Assembly (NCBI GenBank): GCA_960531495.1
Contig: OY482846.1
Location: 11,616,783-11,680,782, forward strand
Reading direction: 5' to 3'
DNA from: Zeus faber
Taxonomy: Eukaryota; Chordata; Actinopteri; Zeiformes; Zeidae
DNA: 64,000 bases
The notes under the pieces are model-generated. The model was not told the DNA's origin. It ran no database searches and worked only from the letters and a program-made list of their open reading frames with translations. Position 1 is the first letter of the stretch. Each line of letters begins with the position of its first letter. Shown here in pieces: positions 29,313 to 53,628 of the stretch. Both the position numbers and the translations under genes were made by a program.

Positions 29313-31022
29313 TTTAATCGGGGGCCCTTCTTTTACATGCACATGTATCTGTATCCCTACTGCATAAAATTGAATTGGCACAGAGTTATCGGCATCAAAT
29401 CCTTTTTATTTGCGGAACCGTTGCGTTAAGAGCAAAAGGGGTCGTTTCAGATGAGGAGTTTATGATTGTAAGCATTTTAGCTGGGTTTAGCGTTTACCCC
29501 AGGGAAGAGGCAGCAATAACAGAACCCACACTCTGAGCCCGTAGTGTTAGGGAATGTTTTTAATTTAATTAAACACGATATAACTGCCTTCCTCCTCACA
29601 CATTTGCACAAACACCTTTTTTTTTCTTAACAAGTTCAGTCTCCCCCCCCCCCCCCCCCCCCCTGCACTTTGAGAGGTCTTTTTGCTCATTTGCACCAAA
29701 GACCTAATTCCATTCGGTTCTATGCCATCGGAAACCCTGGCCGTCTGATTGCTCCAACATTCTTGGTTTTGCCACAGGTTTAAACCTAAGAGGAGACTTC
29801 AAAATTGATCAACCTCCCCCTGCCTTTGTACCCCCGCCCCCCATGGAGTGTCGTACATGATGCAGCAGGGAACAGAACCCCGTTTCGAGGGTCCCCACTC
29901 TCATGGTTAAAGAAGGAATCCTGCACAGAACCCCCCTCGCTCTCTGGCCAAGTGGTTTGGTGGTCAGTGAAACCATCCAAGTTTTTCTTCCCTTTTTTTA
30001 GGGTATATAAAATGACTATTTGCTACAAACGGATAAAAGAAAATGTTTAAAAAATGATGCTTTTCTGTCTGTTTTTATTAAACTTTTTTGTTACTTTATT
30101 ATTTTGTTCTCATATCATTATTTTTATTTTTTGGTTGACCGCTATCCCTGTATGATTATATTAAAATATAACCAGACATTTGGAGTCCTCTTTATTTTAT
30201 CTAAATAATTCTGAATTTCTTTTCCACCACCCCGCCCCCCCCCTTTTTTTTTTTTTGGTTACATTTTCAATATATCAACCATTGCTGTTACAAATAATAT
30301 GCACAGTAACACGCCTCCCAATGTGAGTGGGGAAAAGGTTTTGGGACGTGTGTTTCCTACAATCAATCAGGTTTGTACTATCCACCCCTCGCCTTTAAAG
30401 AGAGTTACCTTCATGTGGAAGTTTACTCACATGCCTGTGTAATTTACCCAAATCACTCTTATTTGATGTGCCACCTTTACCTGGCAGTTTCTATTTCTCT
30501 ACCCTGTATGTAAGCCAAAAGCACTTGAGGCCCACAGTCGTGTTTCTGTGGGTGATTGTGTCATGGGCTGATATTCACTCTGAATTCTTCAATTTGAACT
30601 TCCGGATCACTGAACGGACTTGCATCTCTTCTTCCACAACCTTTGACATTTCAGAAGAAGACAAGAGGCAAATCAAAAACAAAGATCCAGTAGAGGCTTT
30701 TCACTAAAGCTTATTGTTTTATCTGCTGGTGGCATATTCTGTGTTTGTATGCAATTTGGTGTCTACTCTGTTCCTTTGTCTTTGGGTTTACCGGGGAAGT
30801 TGTATCTGATTTTAAAAATGTCTTATTCTCTCTCGTGGTCATGGGGAAGGGGCCATTTGGGGGAGTAATAAGGGCTTACTGTAGCATCTTTTAAGAGTTC
30901 CTTGGGTTGGGGTGGGTAGGAGTGATGTGTGGAGTTGCGTTGTATGTGTTATTTGCAAAAGTGATTGTACTGTTTTGTATCATTGTGTAGGAGAAGTGTC
31001 ATGTATGCATATTTTCAATAAA
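27783..31022 (+). other. wdr26 3' UTR with polyadenylation signal
   Basis: The stretch after the wdr26 stop is about 3.2 kb without genes or recognisable transposons. It contains homopolymer runs (T at 29245-29265 and 29298-29317, C at 29642-29663) and a GTGGG-rich patch at 28300-28345. An AATAAA at 31017-31022, in TTTTCAATAAAGC, is the most likely poly(A) signal. A second AATAAA near 31265 is possible. UTR assignment is inferred from position. Confidence 0.6.
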
Positions 31023-31394
31023 GCATTCAGGGTTTTGGAAAAAAAAGTCAATGGCCCATGGAGGTTTTAAGGGGCAGAAGATTGTCAAGGACCCTGTGTA
31101 AATTGCATTAGGTGGCATGTTTCAATGGGCAATGTTGGGGAATATAGGCTTAAACCTGTCAAAAAATACTTTATAAAAATAAAGGTTTTCAAAGAAATGT
31201 GTAGGGCCTGAACATCTGACAGTGGGCTACCATCAGAAGCCACAAAAGGTAATAACGATTGCAAATAAAGTTTCATTATTTTAACAAAACTTTGCTGTTC
31301 CCATAGCTTTTTTTAGTAGAAATCCATGAGATCATCTGTGTTGGGTCGATTACGCTACAAGTCCTGATATTCTATACCCTCAGCTTCACTCTAA

Positions 31395-31648
31395 TCCTGG
31401 CTGCTTATTTCTTTTTTCCAAAGTTTGTTGTCTGATCAGTTGATTTTTGTTGGTGATTTGAGGTGGTGGGGATATTTATGCATCTGTTGCTCCTTTCTAT
31501 GAGCATTCATCTGTATCGGTGCTGGTTTACCAACTTCACCGTGGCGGCCTTCCACTTCTTGCCCTTGCCCCGATCAGTGCATTCTTCCTGGGAAAGGCGG
31601 AAAGAGTGGAAAATAATGGAAACAAATCTTTGCGGATTACTACTTTAA
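31395..31648 (-). repeat. TTAA MITE family B copy 3
   Basis: Core blocks TTGCCCTTGCCCCGATCAGTGC and GGGAAAGGCGG match the other copies in reverse orientation. The right end, TTTGCGGATTACTACTTTAA, is the inverted form of the family terminus. It lies between wdr26 and fez2. The remaining intergenic DNA (31023-31394, 31649-32019) shows nothing else. Confidence 0.65.
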
Positions 31649-32019
31649 TACCAGCGTAGAGGAGTAATGTTTTTTTGTGCATATATTTTACAAGCACTGG
31701 AAAAATGACGCACACTTAGGCCTTTTAGCCGTGTTTCCATCTTAAGCAGTGGGGCAAAGTACTTGATGTCTCGCATGCATCATGCACAAACGGTGCAGTG
31801 GAATGAGGGGGCAACTCCAAAGGCTGTGCAAAAAACAAGTAGTTAGTGCTAAAAGCAATAATACTATCATCTCAATCAGAACAAAATATATACAACCGGA
31901 AAAAATATATGTATGTTAATGAATATGTGTGTGTTTTGTTATTGTACGGTTGTCTTTGAATGATGAATGTATTGCTCATGGTCAGTGCATTTAATAAACA
32001 TTGCAGCGATGATGTTTGT

Positions 32020-32178
32020 TTTGCGCTTTTGGGGGCGGGGCTTGTACTCGTGACGTCACCCCCCCCCCCCTTCCGCCAGGTCTCTCCGTTCGGCGACGCT
32101 CAGTCCGACCCGGAGCCGACAAGCAGAGCACCGTCCCGGGGAGGATTTAACCGACCACCGGAGCCTCTCGCGGCAGTC
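32020..32178 (+). promoter_or_regulatory. fez2 promoter region
   Basis: An abrupt CpG-rich stretch starts near 32030 with a GC box (GGGGGCGGGG, 32031-32040). A palindromic CRE follows at 32051-32058, then a C run. The ATG at 32179 is in a good context (CAGTCATGG). No TATA box. Confidence 0.65.
32051..32058. promoter_or_regulatory. palindromic CRE (TGACGTCA)
   Basis: A perfect CREB/ATF site 120 bases upstream of the fez2 ATG, 11 bases after a GC box. Same octamer as in the wdr26 promoter. Confidence 0.6.
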
Positions 32179-44358
<12,180 letters not shown>

Positions 44359-45455
44359 AACTCCACGGCTCCGCAGTCTCCTGCTACCAGGATGTTCCAC
44401 CATCCGCTGTGTTTGGTCCGTGACAGTTGCCCCCCTCCTTGTGTTGTTTAATGGTTTTTGACATTTCATTTCTGAAGGTACTCACCTTTTAACAGCAGGA
44501 AGCTTCAGCCCCGGTCTGTTAATCTCGTTTCCTGTGTAATCTCACACCCCACCCCATGTCTTTCTTTTGAATTAGAGTGAATCCTTTCTGCACGTTGCCT
44601 CCTGTGCGTGTGGGCCACTGATCAGTATTACTCTCAGCACGTCGCTGGCTCGAATTAACCGGTGGCTGTTGAGCGGTGGAAGTCGGGGGCGACCGGGTGG
44701 GTTTGTTTTGATATTCTCTATGGACGGACTTGGATCCAGTTCCCAGTCTGTTTTGTAAATCGCTCGCCATTTGCATGGCTATGGGGTGGGGGGTGTCCTG
44801 GCACCGTGGCTGGCTCCGTAGCGGCGGCCATGCCAACCCGTCTGAACACTCCCTGTGCTTTGTCCATTCAACCTTTTGTTCCCTCAGTGAGGAATGACTA
44901 TCCTTTCTTTCTTTATTTTAATTTTTTTAAGAATCAAAGAAGCACATTTTACGCTGACATTTTCACACGTCTTTGCATGCTGCTTTCGCCTTGGTAGAGT
45001 CGCATGTCTAATGTTTAAGATTTAATTATTTGATATATTACATTAAGAAAAATTGCACAGCTTAAAACAGGTTTTTTGTTTTTTTTCTTTTTATGTGACT
45101 CGGAAAAAGGGATAAAAGTCAAATGAAAGTAAGTGGAAGAACAAATATGTACAGCGTATTATTTTTGAATGTTTAAAATGGGAATAGGAAACCATTTCTA
45201 AATGCCAATTAGCGTTTGGCCCCCGAGTAGCAGCCATACCTCATGTGCTTTCATCTCTGCAGTAACTTAATGTTGTAGTCAGATTTTGTAGCAGCATAGA
45301 TTGTATAATAGTGAGGGGTGCATCTGGTGTATTACATCCAGGAGTAATCCAGTGGTCTACGTCATGTGAGAAAAGGCGTCTTCTCCACCTTTGTCACTCC
45401 CCCTTGAAGGTTGAAGGTGGGGTCTAGTGATAAACCTCTTTACTTTGGTACTGTA

Positions 45456-45489
<34 letters not shown>

Positions 45490-47021
45490 TTATTATTATT
45501 CTTAACAGTTGTTACTCCCAACCCACAGATCACCAGCTTTAGGGACGTTAGCCGTGAACAGCCGTGTCGCGTGTTCTGCGGTCAGGCCTAGTCCAGTTCT
45601 CAGGTGTCATCGGTGTTTATCCGTATTTTTCAACATTCTGCTGGGAGCGGTCGGGTTTAGCGCCAACATTCCTGAAAAGGTTCCCATCACAGTTTTTAGC
45701 AGGTGCCGGTTCTCACCCTCACACCTTTACGCATCTTCTTAGCCCGTGGGCTGAAAGTCGGGGTTCGTCATAGCTGTTGTCACTGTGTTGTAGGAAGATA
45801 CCAGTGTTATAACCTGTTGGAGCCTGTTTTTTTTAGGGTGCATCATAGTGACAATTAAGTCAAATCGTCGCTCCAGGTCCTAGCATTTAGGCTATCGTAG
45901 TAGCTACTTATTAGCTCTTAATCACTGGTAATTAAATACCACCTTAATAGCTGTAGTTGTAAAGGTAGTCGCCGTCGTAACAGCTGGACCACGGCGGTAC
46001 AAAGTATTCTGACCTTAGTTTGCTTAGAAGTTAAATCAATGGTTACTCTGTAGGAGTTAGTGAGCATGGTTTTCTTTTAAAAAAAAACAAAACAACAAAA
46101 AAGATCAATTTAAGGTTGTTTCGGTAAGATTCTTCCTGCTTTAAGACACTATATAATGCTTGGGAGGGAATTTAAAGTAGCTGCTGATTTGGAATTTAAC
46201 CTCATTTTGGAGACGGAGCAGGTGGAAAGGAAAGGCTTCGTAGTGTTATCGGCAAGAACATCAAATCTTCCCAACACTTTCGTTTTTTTTTTTGTTTTTT
46301 TTCCAAGCGGCAGGTTTTTAGTCCTCTTTTCCCGCCTCTGCTTCTGTTCCACCGTACCTCTATGAACCGAAACTTTACGCTCGTGCCGCGTGCCCGCGGC
46401 GAGAGCAAAATGCCAGCAAACAAAGAGTCGAGATATGTTGGCAATAAACATTGCACAAAGGATTTCAGTCCAGAGATTTGTTATATTTTGTAAAAGAAAA
46501 AAATTATCTAGCAGCGCCATATATACCTTTTTTTAAAATGTTTTAACCTCCTGTTAACGTCTTGCTTTCAAAGCATGTGCTGCATGCTTCTGCATCTGCA
46601 TTTCAATTAGAGAACATGTACCAATAAGATCACACTAAAAGGGACAAATTGCACAGAAAAAAATCGAATTGGCGTTTCTTTCGTGTTTGGTTTTCACTAC
46701 ATTGCATTGCAAGTAGACGCACTGGTGTGGTGTCAATCTTCAGAGCGCTCGCTGTTCCTTTTCTTCAAATGCTTTTCTGGGAAATCTGCGCTCAGCACCA
46801 CATTGTGGAATGTACTTTGAAGGAGTATTTTGTGATGAAGAGGTTAAAAAGTGCTGTGCATATCATTGAGGGTTCTCCCACCTATTCATTAGGACTTTAA
46901 AACGTACATATCAGCGTGCCCACGCAATACAGATTTATATTTATATATCTCAAAATGAGCAACATTAAAAAAAAAAAAAAGAAGGCTGCCTTTGTAAATG
47001 CCTGTTATTTTGTATAATAAA
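44359..47021 (+). other. fez2 3' UTR with polyadenylation signal
   Basis: About 2.7 kb follow the fez2 stop without genes. An (ATT)n run lies at 45459-45498. AATAAA at 47016-47021 (TATAATAAATG) follows A- and T-rich sequence and is the best poly(A) signal; another AATAAA occurs near 47201. UTR assignment is positional. Confidence 0.6.
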
Positions 47022-47689
47022 TGAACTTTTTTTTGTTTTTGATGCAATATAATTCTTACAAGTTTGGGGTTTTTATGTTTACTGTCTCATGTGGTACGTA
47101 CTACAGTACATTAATTTATTCTGTAAATGTTTGTTTTGTATCCATGTTATTGACTAGTGGTACAAGTGTTTTGTGCCAGAATTGAATTACAACTCATTTT
47201 AAATAAATTAATATTCTCCTCTAACTCATGTCTAAGTACCCTTGTATCAAGTCATTTTTCATCATCCTTTTATTAAATAAATCCTGTGCCCTGAAATTAT
47301 CCACACATATGAAAAATCAGCACTGTACAATAAAGCATCATACAACAGTGTAGAAACGTACAATTCACTTACAGTGTATAAGACATTAGTTTTCGTTTTT
47401 TCTTTAACAAAATCACATCACTGGATAAAATCATTGGTTTAAAAGCATCACAACTGTTCTTTTTAAACAATGGTATCACTTCCTTGATATCCTTAAAAGT
47501 GTTATGACTACAATTGTAAAAATGCTCTTAAAGATTTCCTTTGAATTGTAACCAGAAATGATTCAGTTGTAATTATTCCGCCATTTGATCCACAGCATCA
47601 TTTAGTTTTGCTTCGCCATAGTAACACTTTGGTTTCTTTATTAATAACTTCCTCTGCAATAATGCGAAACTTAATAGACCCTTTAGTAT

Positions 47690-48020
47690 ATTCTAGCCCA
47701 TTTAAACCCGGAGTGAAAATAAAGTATATTTGGGTGTATTATCGGTAAGTATATTTGTATTTAGTATACTTATACTTAAGCGGTCAATTTAAAACAATTC
47801 AGTATTTATAAATGACACTTGTATGCTAAGTTGTACTTAGTGTGTTCAAAGTTGTACTTAAGATGAGCTTAAATATATATTTGGTTACATTTTATGACCA
47901 ATATAGTACACTTTTAACAAGTATACTAAAATACAGCTTAGGTTAATGTTTCAATATACTTTCTTTTAAGTGTACTTACACTCCACTTACTTAATGACCA
48001 GTATACTAAAGCTGTTCTTT
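47690..48020. repeat. AGTATACTTAA-type palindromic repeat
   Basis: Many short, near-palindromic words such as AGTATACT, AAGTACAC and ACTTAAG recur in both orientations over about 330 bases between the 3' ends of fez2 and the ush2a fragment. This looks like a non-autonomous DNA element whose ends are built from such words. No open frame. 47022-47690 shows nothing else. Confidence 0.5.
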
Positions 48021-48214
48021 AAAATACCACATAACTAAGTAAATGAGAAGTACCAAAAATAAATTGATTTTGTCCCAGGCAATGGTTTTTGCCAACTATT
48101 CTAGTTGTAATACTTTATTTATTTTTTTTAAAGGAGGGTGAAATGCAAGTTGCTTTGCACATTGAAGTGTTGTTTGGTTAGACAGCGAGGGCACGTGCAA
48201 AGCTCCTTCGAGGG

Positions 48215-51200
48215 TCACAGGTTGGTGTCGGCGAACATGGTGTGCTCCTTCCTCACCGTGCTGAAGCCCTTTATGGTGTCTACAAATTCCTCGTCTTCCA
48301 TGAACTATAAGGAGGGCGGGATGCAAAGAATATAAGGTCTGTAAGTAACCTGTTATTTATAACCAGGTATTTTACATTGCATATTGGAAACTGTTTAATG
48401 TGGATTTGAGTATCACAATGGCAACTTTTATTGTGCACAGGGCGGGTGCGCCAAATGGATTATATAAGGGGGAAAAAAAGATTATTTATATATGTATATA
48501 TAAATATTACACACCAATTTAATAAATGTATCAGTCCCACAACCCCATGTGCATATCAAGTGGCCCCATGTGGGGCCACGACCCCAAGGTTGAGACTGTG
48601 TTTATGGTTATGGTTAAAGTGTGAGCAATTTGCTTCCATTAAGGAAGCAAGATTCCTTTTTTTCCTCACAAGTGAGAGGAACAGCTTGTGTTAAAACCAG
48701 GACCAGAGGCTACGGCCAGACCACATATCTGTAGACTATTTGCATATGTGCTCTTTAAAAATACAAATAGCGGTCACATTCCCTGCTGTTCCCTGACACC
48801 ATAAATACATTTTTAATTGGCTTTAGTACCAGACAGTATGGAGACCCTCTGGAAGTAAAGGTTTAGGGATGAGAGGTTTGGCTCTTTTTTGAGACTCTGT
48901 TCCTTTGATTTTCCTTCCAAAAGGCAGAATTATTGATCTAGGCGGAAGAATGCAAAGTGCGGATCTCATAAATCACATTAGCCTCTCTCTCTCAAAATAG
49001 TTTCTATGTGAATTTTAAGTAATTTTACTTCTGTCAAAATGATTTATGGTGGTGGAATGCAAAGTGTAAATCGTGTCACATTCAACATGAATTAAGCCAA
49101 ATGCTTTTGCCTTTTTTTCCCCACATGAATTCTCTTTTGCCGGATTGACTCGCTACGACCGAATTGTTTGCCAGTCACACACCCAAAGGTACCATTATTA
49201 CTACTCACTACGGATGACTCTCGCACATCCATTCCTACGAGTCTTTAGAATGATCGTTTTTCATGTGGTCTGCTCATACATTTTTGGGGTCTCACCATCC
49301 CGCTGTCGTGGCCTTGCACGCGGGGGTCCCACGCCTCGTCGTCCTCCGTCAGGGATTTCCCGTCCATCACCTGGCTGACGCTGCGGCGCAGGGAGTTCTG
49401 CAGGTGGAGCTGAGCCGAGCCGTAGACCGTGGACACACCGAGGGTCCCCAGGTCCCCGTCTGGAGGGGGCTCACATTTGATCTCCGCCACTTCCTGTGTG
49501 CAGAGAGCAAAAAAGGGAATAAAAAAAGTTGGTACAGGGAGTGTGCGATACGTATTTCTTTGTAAATGTGTGTGTGTGTTGATAGGGCGTTTGGTTTTAC
49601 CTCGACGTGCATAGTGAAGCTCTTGAGTGTCACGCTGTTGGAGAAGCTTGTGGTGTTGGGCACGGTGTCAAACTGGAAAAGGAGGAGAGCGGATGTTCTG
49701 AAGTCATGCGCACACACACACACACACACACTGATCAGACTGCTAAACATCCTTTAAAGTGGTAATCCGTCAAAGGATTTTGTTTAAAAAATATTTTACT
49801 TTATTTTTAGCTGCCATTTTAGAAAAAAAAACAACAGCGATTAACCCTCCTCAGGAGAGGATCTATAGTGGTACAGATAATGGGCGGGCCTCCTCTTACC
49901 AGTACGGAGCGGCTGGGGGGGTAAGCAGAGATGCGGTTCTTCTTCTGCAGGGGAAGGGACACCAGCGGGGGCCTCTCCCTGGTGAACGGGGGTCTGTTTA
50001 GGGCCTTAATTGGGAAGAACGGGGGTAATAATTCCATTATAAAAAGAAAAACTACAACCTGAACTCAAAAGCACAAATTAATTCAGTCTTTCAAAATCTT
50101 CAATTGCTGTGACTTATATTTTTAACAATGAAAATAATAAACTTTATCTATTAAACAATACCCTGAAAAAGGCTTTATTCAAGTTTGTTCTACTACTAAC
50201 ACATCAGTCAATAATAATACAATTAAAACTACTATTAAACTGCTACTAAAAGGGACTTAGTTGTTGATAATTTTGGGTCATTATTTATTTTCATCGAACC
50301 ACTTTGTCTTTTAAATTTTAGCTAAAACCTTAAACTGAAATAACCTAAATCTCAGTGATGATGTTTGGACCAGGGGCAATGGTGTCCCCGCCTTTCATGG
50401 GGCTATCATTTCAAAAGGGCAAAAAATAAGATCAATACTTAACGCAAACAAGAGCCCTGCCGGCTGGTACCTTGTGTAGGACGAGCACCAACACGATGGC
50501 CAGGAGCGCCAGGGCCACAGCCGCCATCAGCACAATGAACCACAGCTCCCGGTAGAAGAGCGGCTGGTCCCCCTGGCCCGCCTCGGCCCGTTCCCCACCC
50601 CCGACCAGCCCTCCCTCCGGGGCAGTGGGCCGCGGTGCATCTGCAGTGGAGAGACAGAAACCCCAAATATCCAAGGCCTGAATAACACTTTGGTATGATC
50701 CCTTTAGTTTGCATTAGTCTCCTATTAACTTTGCTTGTGGTCAGTTGAACATGGTGACTGAGATCGAATTCCCTTAAAAACATCTAAACATGTTTCCATT
50801 CGTCTTTTGATACAACTGTTGTGGTGTGGGGATAGTCTAACGGGCAACAGGTAAAACTGCCATTCTCACACACTCAGGAACGGAGCCCTGTCATGTCATG
50901 TCTATCTGCTCCTGGCTAATTCCAAATGGCCCACTCTCTACAATAAACTGGTGTCTACATCCCTGTCTTCTGTGTCTCTGTGCTGGAGGTCCCTGAAAAC
51001 ACCACTTGGGCAGCGTGTGGTCGGAGAAACTGACACAGTGGCGCCCGAACAGGGACTCTCTGGCACGGGGGCAGGGACACAGAGGGGCCGACGACTCCAT
51101 GGAGCCACCAGTGGATCAACAGGCAGCCCCAGCACCAACCCTCTCCCGACTGGTAGCAGCAGCACCCAGGGAAGCAGAAGCAGATGCAGCAACCACCATG

Positions 51201-53427
51201 GGTAACTGTCTGCAGCTAGCTCCTCCACCCAACAGCCACCGTCAGGACCATCCAGCAGCCCAGCAGCCAGGCCACGCCTCCAAGCAGCCCTCGCAACAGC
51301 CAAGTCCGGCTATGCCTTCACCAGCCAGCACAGCAGCCCAAGGCCCCATGCTCCAGTAGGGAGGAGGGGGCAGACTGTCATCGCCCTGGGGGAAAGAGGC
51401 TGGTCGACCATGCTGCTACCAGGGGACCATAATTATTATTTTTTGTACATTTGTTTAAGGTATGGAAACCCTGTTTCATGGTCCGGTGTTTTTATTATTT
51501 CATGTATAGGAACCCTGTATCAGAGTCTGCTTTAAACACTTTTTTTCATTTTTGTTTTCTGCTTGGTGGTGGCGGGGGAATAGGCTTTGGCCAGGTATTC
51601 TCCCTGGTCTCAGTTAGGTGTTGGGTCTGTGGTGTGAGGATGGTATGGTTGAGTAGCCACACCTGACCTGGATCTAAGTGATTGAGTCAGAGTAGCTGCG
51701 TACCTGTTGCTCGTTGGTTGGTCGAACGATCAGCAGGTAAAAACTCCATCCCCCACACTTCCTCAGGAGAGGAGCCCTGTCATGACATCTTCTATATACT
51801 GCTGGCTAATTCCAACTGGCCAACGCTCTACAATAAACTGGTGTCTACAACATCGTCGTCTGTCTCTGTGCCGAAAGGGCCCTGAAAACGTCACTTGGGT
51901 GTGGTAGGCGAAACTGCCACACTGTTTATATAACCAACCAGCCACAACATTAAAACCACTGACTGGTGAAGTGAAGAACATTGCTCATCTCATTCCAATG
52001 GCATCTGTCAAGAGGTGGGATATATTAGGCAGCAGGTGAACAGTCAGTTCTTGAAGTTGATGTGTTGGAAGCAGGAAAAATGGGCAAGCGTAAGGATCTG
52101 AGCGACTTTGACAAGGGACAAATTGTGATGACTCGGCAACTGGGTCAGAGCATCTCCAAAACAGCAGGTCTTGTGGGGTGTTCCTGGTATGCAGTGGTTA
52201 GTACCTACCAAAAGTGGTCCAAGGAAGGACAACCGGCGACAGTCATGGGCTCATTGATGTGCGTAAGGAGCGAAGTCTAACCCGTCTGGTCCAATCCTAC
52301 AGAAGAGCTACTGTTCCAAAAATAACTGACAAAGTTAATGCTGCTATGATAGAAAGATGTCAGAACACACAATGCGTCACAGCTTGCTGCGTACGGGGCT
52401 GCAGACTGGTCAGTGCCCATGCTGACCACTGTCCACCGCCGAAAGCGCCTACAATGGGCACGTGAGCATCAGACCTCGACCATGGAGCAATAGAAGTACT
52501 CCTGGTCTGATGAATCATGTTTTCTTCTACATTATGTGGATGGCCGGGATCCAATCGAGCATCTGTGGGATGTGCTGGAACAGCAAGCCAGATCCATGGG
52601 GCCCCACCTCGCAACTTACGGGACTTAAAGATCTGCTGATAAGGTCTTGGTGCCAGATACCACAGGACACCTTCAGAGGTCTTGTGGAGTCCATTGCCTC
52701 GACGGGTCAGAGCTGTTTTGGAGGCACAAGGGGGACCTACACAATATTAGTGGTTATTAGTGGAGGTTTAAATGTTGTGGCTGATCAGTGTATCCTCCAA
52801 TATAAATACTCTTGTTTAGCCTGTTATTGGAAAGATATCCAATTCCAGTCTCTAAGCATCCTTATCTGAATCTATTGTCTCGATTATCAAAGAAACACCT
52901 ATTTCCCCATTTTCACACCATTCAGACCTCTGCAGGTCTCACGTGGCGTGAGATGAGGGCACACCTTGATGCTTTTCCGAGAAAGAAAGGGGATCGGGCA
53001 GTCGGCATCTCGCAGAGCACGTGCGCGGCGATAAAGCTGAAATTGGACACGGTGTTCCTCGCATGGCCTGGTTTCTCTGTCGGGGAAAGAGCCGCTACGC
53101 CTAAGGACGCCTCCATTGTTTCCCTCTTATACACAGTAAAGAGCATTCCCCCCATAGTTGCCGTCTTAATGCTCCGATGCTGCAAGGGTATAAATGAAAA
53201 GTAGATATGGGAGTAGATATGGATTTAGGTTTTATCGACAACTAGTTAAGAGCAACCTGAGCCAAAGAGAAAGGGAAGGTGGAAGGCCAAGGTGTGTGTG
53301 TGTGTGTGTGTGTGTGGCCGGCCCGTGGAACTCACCAGCACTGGTCTCCGTGGTGGGTCCTGCCGTGGGGGCGCTGGCTACCCCCCCGCTGTGCGATGCA
53401 TCGATCGGGACGGAGGAAGGATCACAC
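48215..53427 (-). CDS. ush2a: usherin C-terminal fragment: stalk, transmembrane segment and cytoplasmic tail
   Basis: Human usherin has about 5,200 residues, mostly laminin and fibronectin type III modules, then one membrane helix and a tail that binds PDZ proteins of the Usher complex. Minus-strand exons here, in order: 53336-53427, 50471-50640, 49900-50004, 49601-49672, 49296-49493, 48215-48304. All have AG/GT borders and matching phases. The second carries [12 protein letters not shown] and the rest of a hydrophobic helix, close to usherin [12 protein letters not shown]. The third has [15 protein letters not shown]. The fifth has [14 protein letters not shown] and GHDSGM. The last ends [11 protein letters not shown], keeping a class I PDZ ligand (T-N-L). 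The exon at 53336 (residues [15 protein letters not shown]..) is assigned by phase and position only. No exon of the ectodomain is visible between it and esrrg. The gene is either a true short paralogue, a remnant, or a rearrangement. Confidence 0.85.
49754..49812 (+). repeat. TTAA MITE family B, terminal fragment
   Basis: TTAAAGTGGTAATCCGTCAA is the family terminus, followed by the T-rich TTTAGCTGCCATTTT subterminal part; the rest is missing. It lies between two ush2a-fragment exons. Confidence 0.6.
51039..51056 (+). other. primer binding site, tRNA-Lys type
   Basis: TGGCGCCCGAACAGGGAC is the complement of the 3' end of tRNA-Lys(UUU). It stands one base after the end of the left long terminal repeat, the normal place for minus-strand priming. 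Confidence 0.85.
51102..51356 (+). pseudogene. residual open frame inside the LTR element
   Basis: A frame rich in Pro, Gln, Ala and Ser runs from MEPPVDQQ to a stop at about 51359 and contains no recognisable zinc knuckle or protease. It may be a leftover of a structural-gene region or simply open by chance. Confidence 0.3.
51935..52785 (+). mobile_element. Tc1-like transposon with internal deletion
   Basis: The left end CCAGCCACAACATTAAAACC and the right end, in reverse TCAGCCACAACATTTAAACC, are inverted repeats. The transposase begins [20 protein letters not shown] at 52081 and breaks soon after. Near 52500-52565 a [11 protein letters not shown] block runs straight into a [12 protein letters not shown] block, so the middle of the catalytic domain is deleted. 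It abuts the LTR element. Confidence 0.85.
52860..53270. other. unique-looking intron sequence between mobile elements and stalk exon
   Basis: About 400 bases, GC-balanced and of high complexity, with no repeat signature. It contains CACGTGG and GCACGTGC (E-box-like) words. The minus-strand open frame here (52922-53185) resembles no known family. Could be a conserved regulatory element or nothing. Confidence 0.35.
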
Positions 53428-53628
53428 CTGTTTCCCCCCGATCAGTCTTTCACACCCGATTAAAACGAAACAAGAAAAAAAACGACGTCCACGGAGGCCC
53501 CCGGGTAGAAGCCCTCAAAGGTGTGGGCGTGGGTTCCTGGGAGCCATGCCCTTCACTCCGCCTTGTGATGATGTGCTCCGGGTCCTTTGCGTGGGGCTTT
53601 GGGCTCGTTGCTCTGGGCTCTCTCTCAC

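Larger units (their letters stand above)
50838..51921 (+). mobile_element. internally deleted LTR retroelement
   Basis: Two related blocks, 50838-51037 and 51713-51921, share CAATAAACTGGTGTCTACA, the segment GCTGGCTAATTCCAA, and end in CA. Directly after the first is a tRNA-Lys-type primer binding site (51039-51056). A purine-rich stretch near 51355-51371 precedes the 3' repeat, which may begin near 51377 and be about 545 bp long; the 5' repeat is then truncated. No gag, protease, reverse transcriptase or integrase motifs remain in the short interior. It lies in the ush2a-fragment intron just upstream of the membrane exon, on the opposite strand. Confidence 0.75.

Noticed and set aside
50938..51359. 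Frames on both strands in the LTR element as a host gene
   Set aside because: They span the long terminal repeat, primer site and interior of a retroelement; low-complexity Pro/Gln/Ser composition.
52922..53185. Minus-strand 87-codon frame as an extra ush2a exon
   Set aside because: It matches no usherin domain, and the stalk exon at 53336 joins the membrane exon directly in phase.
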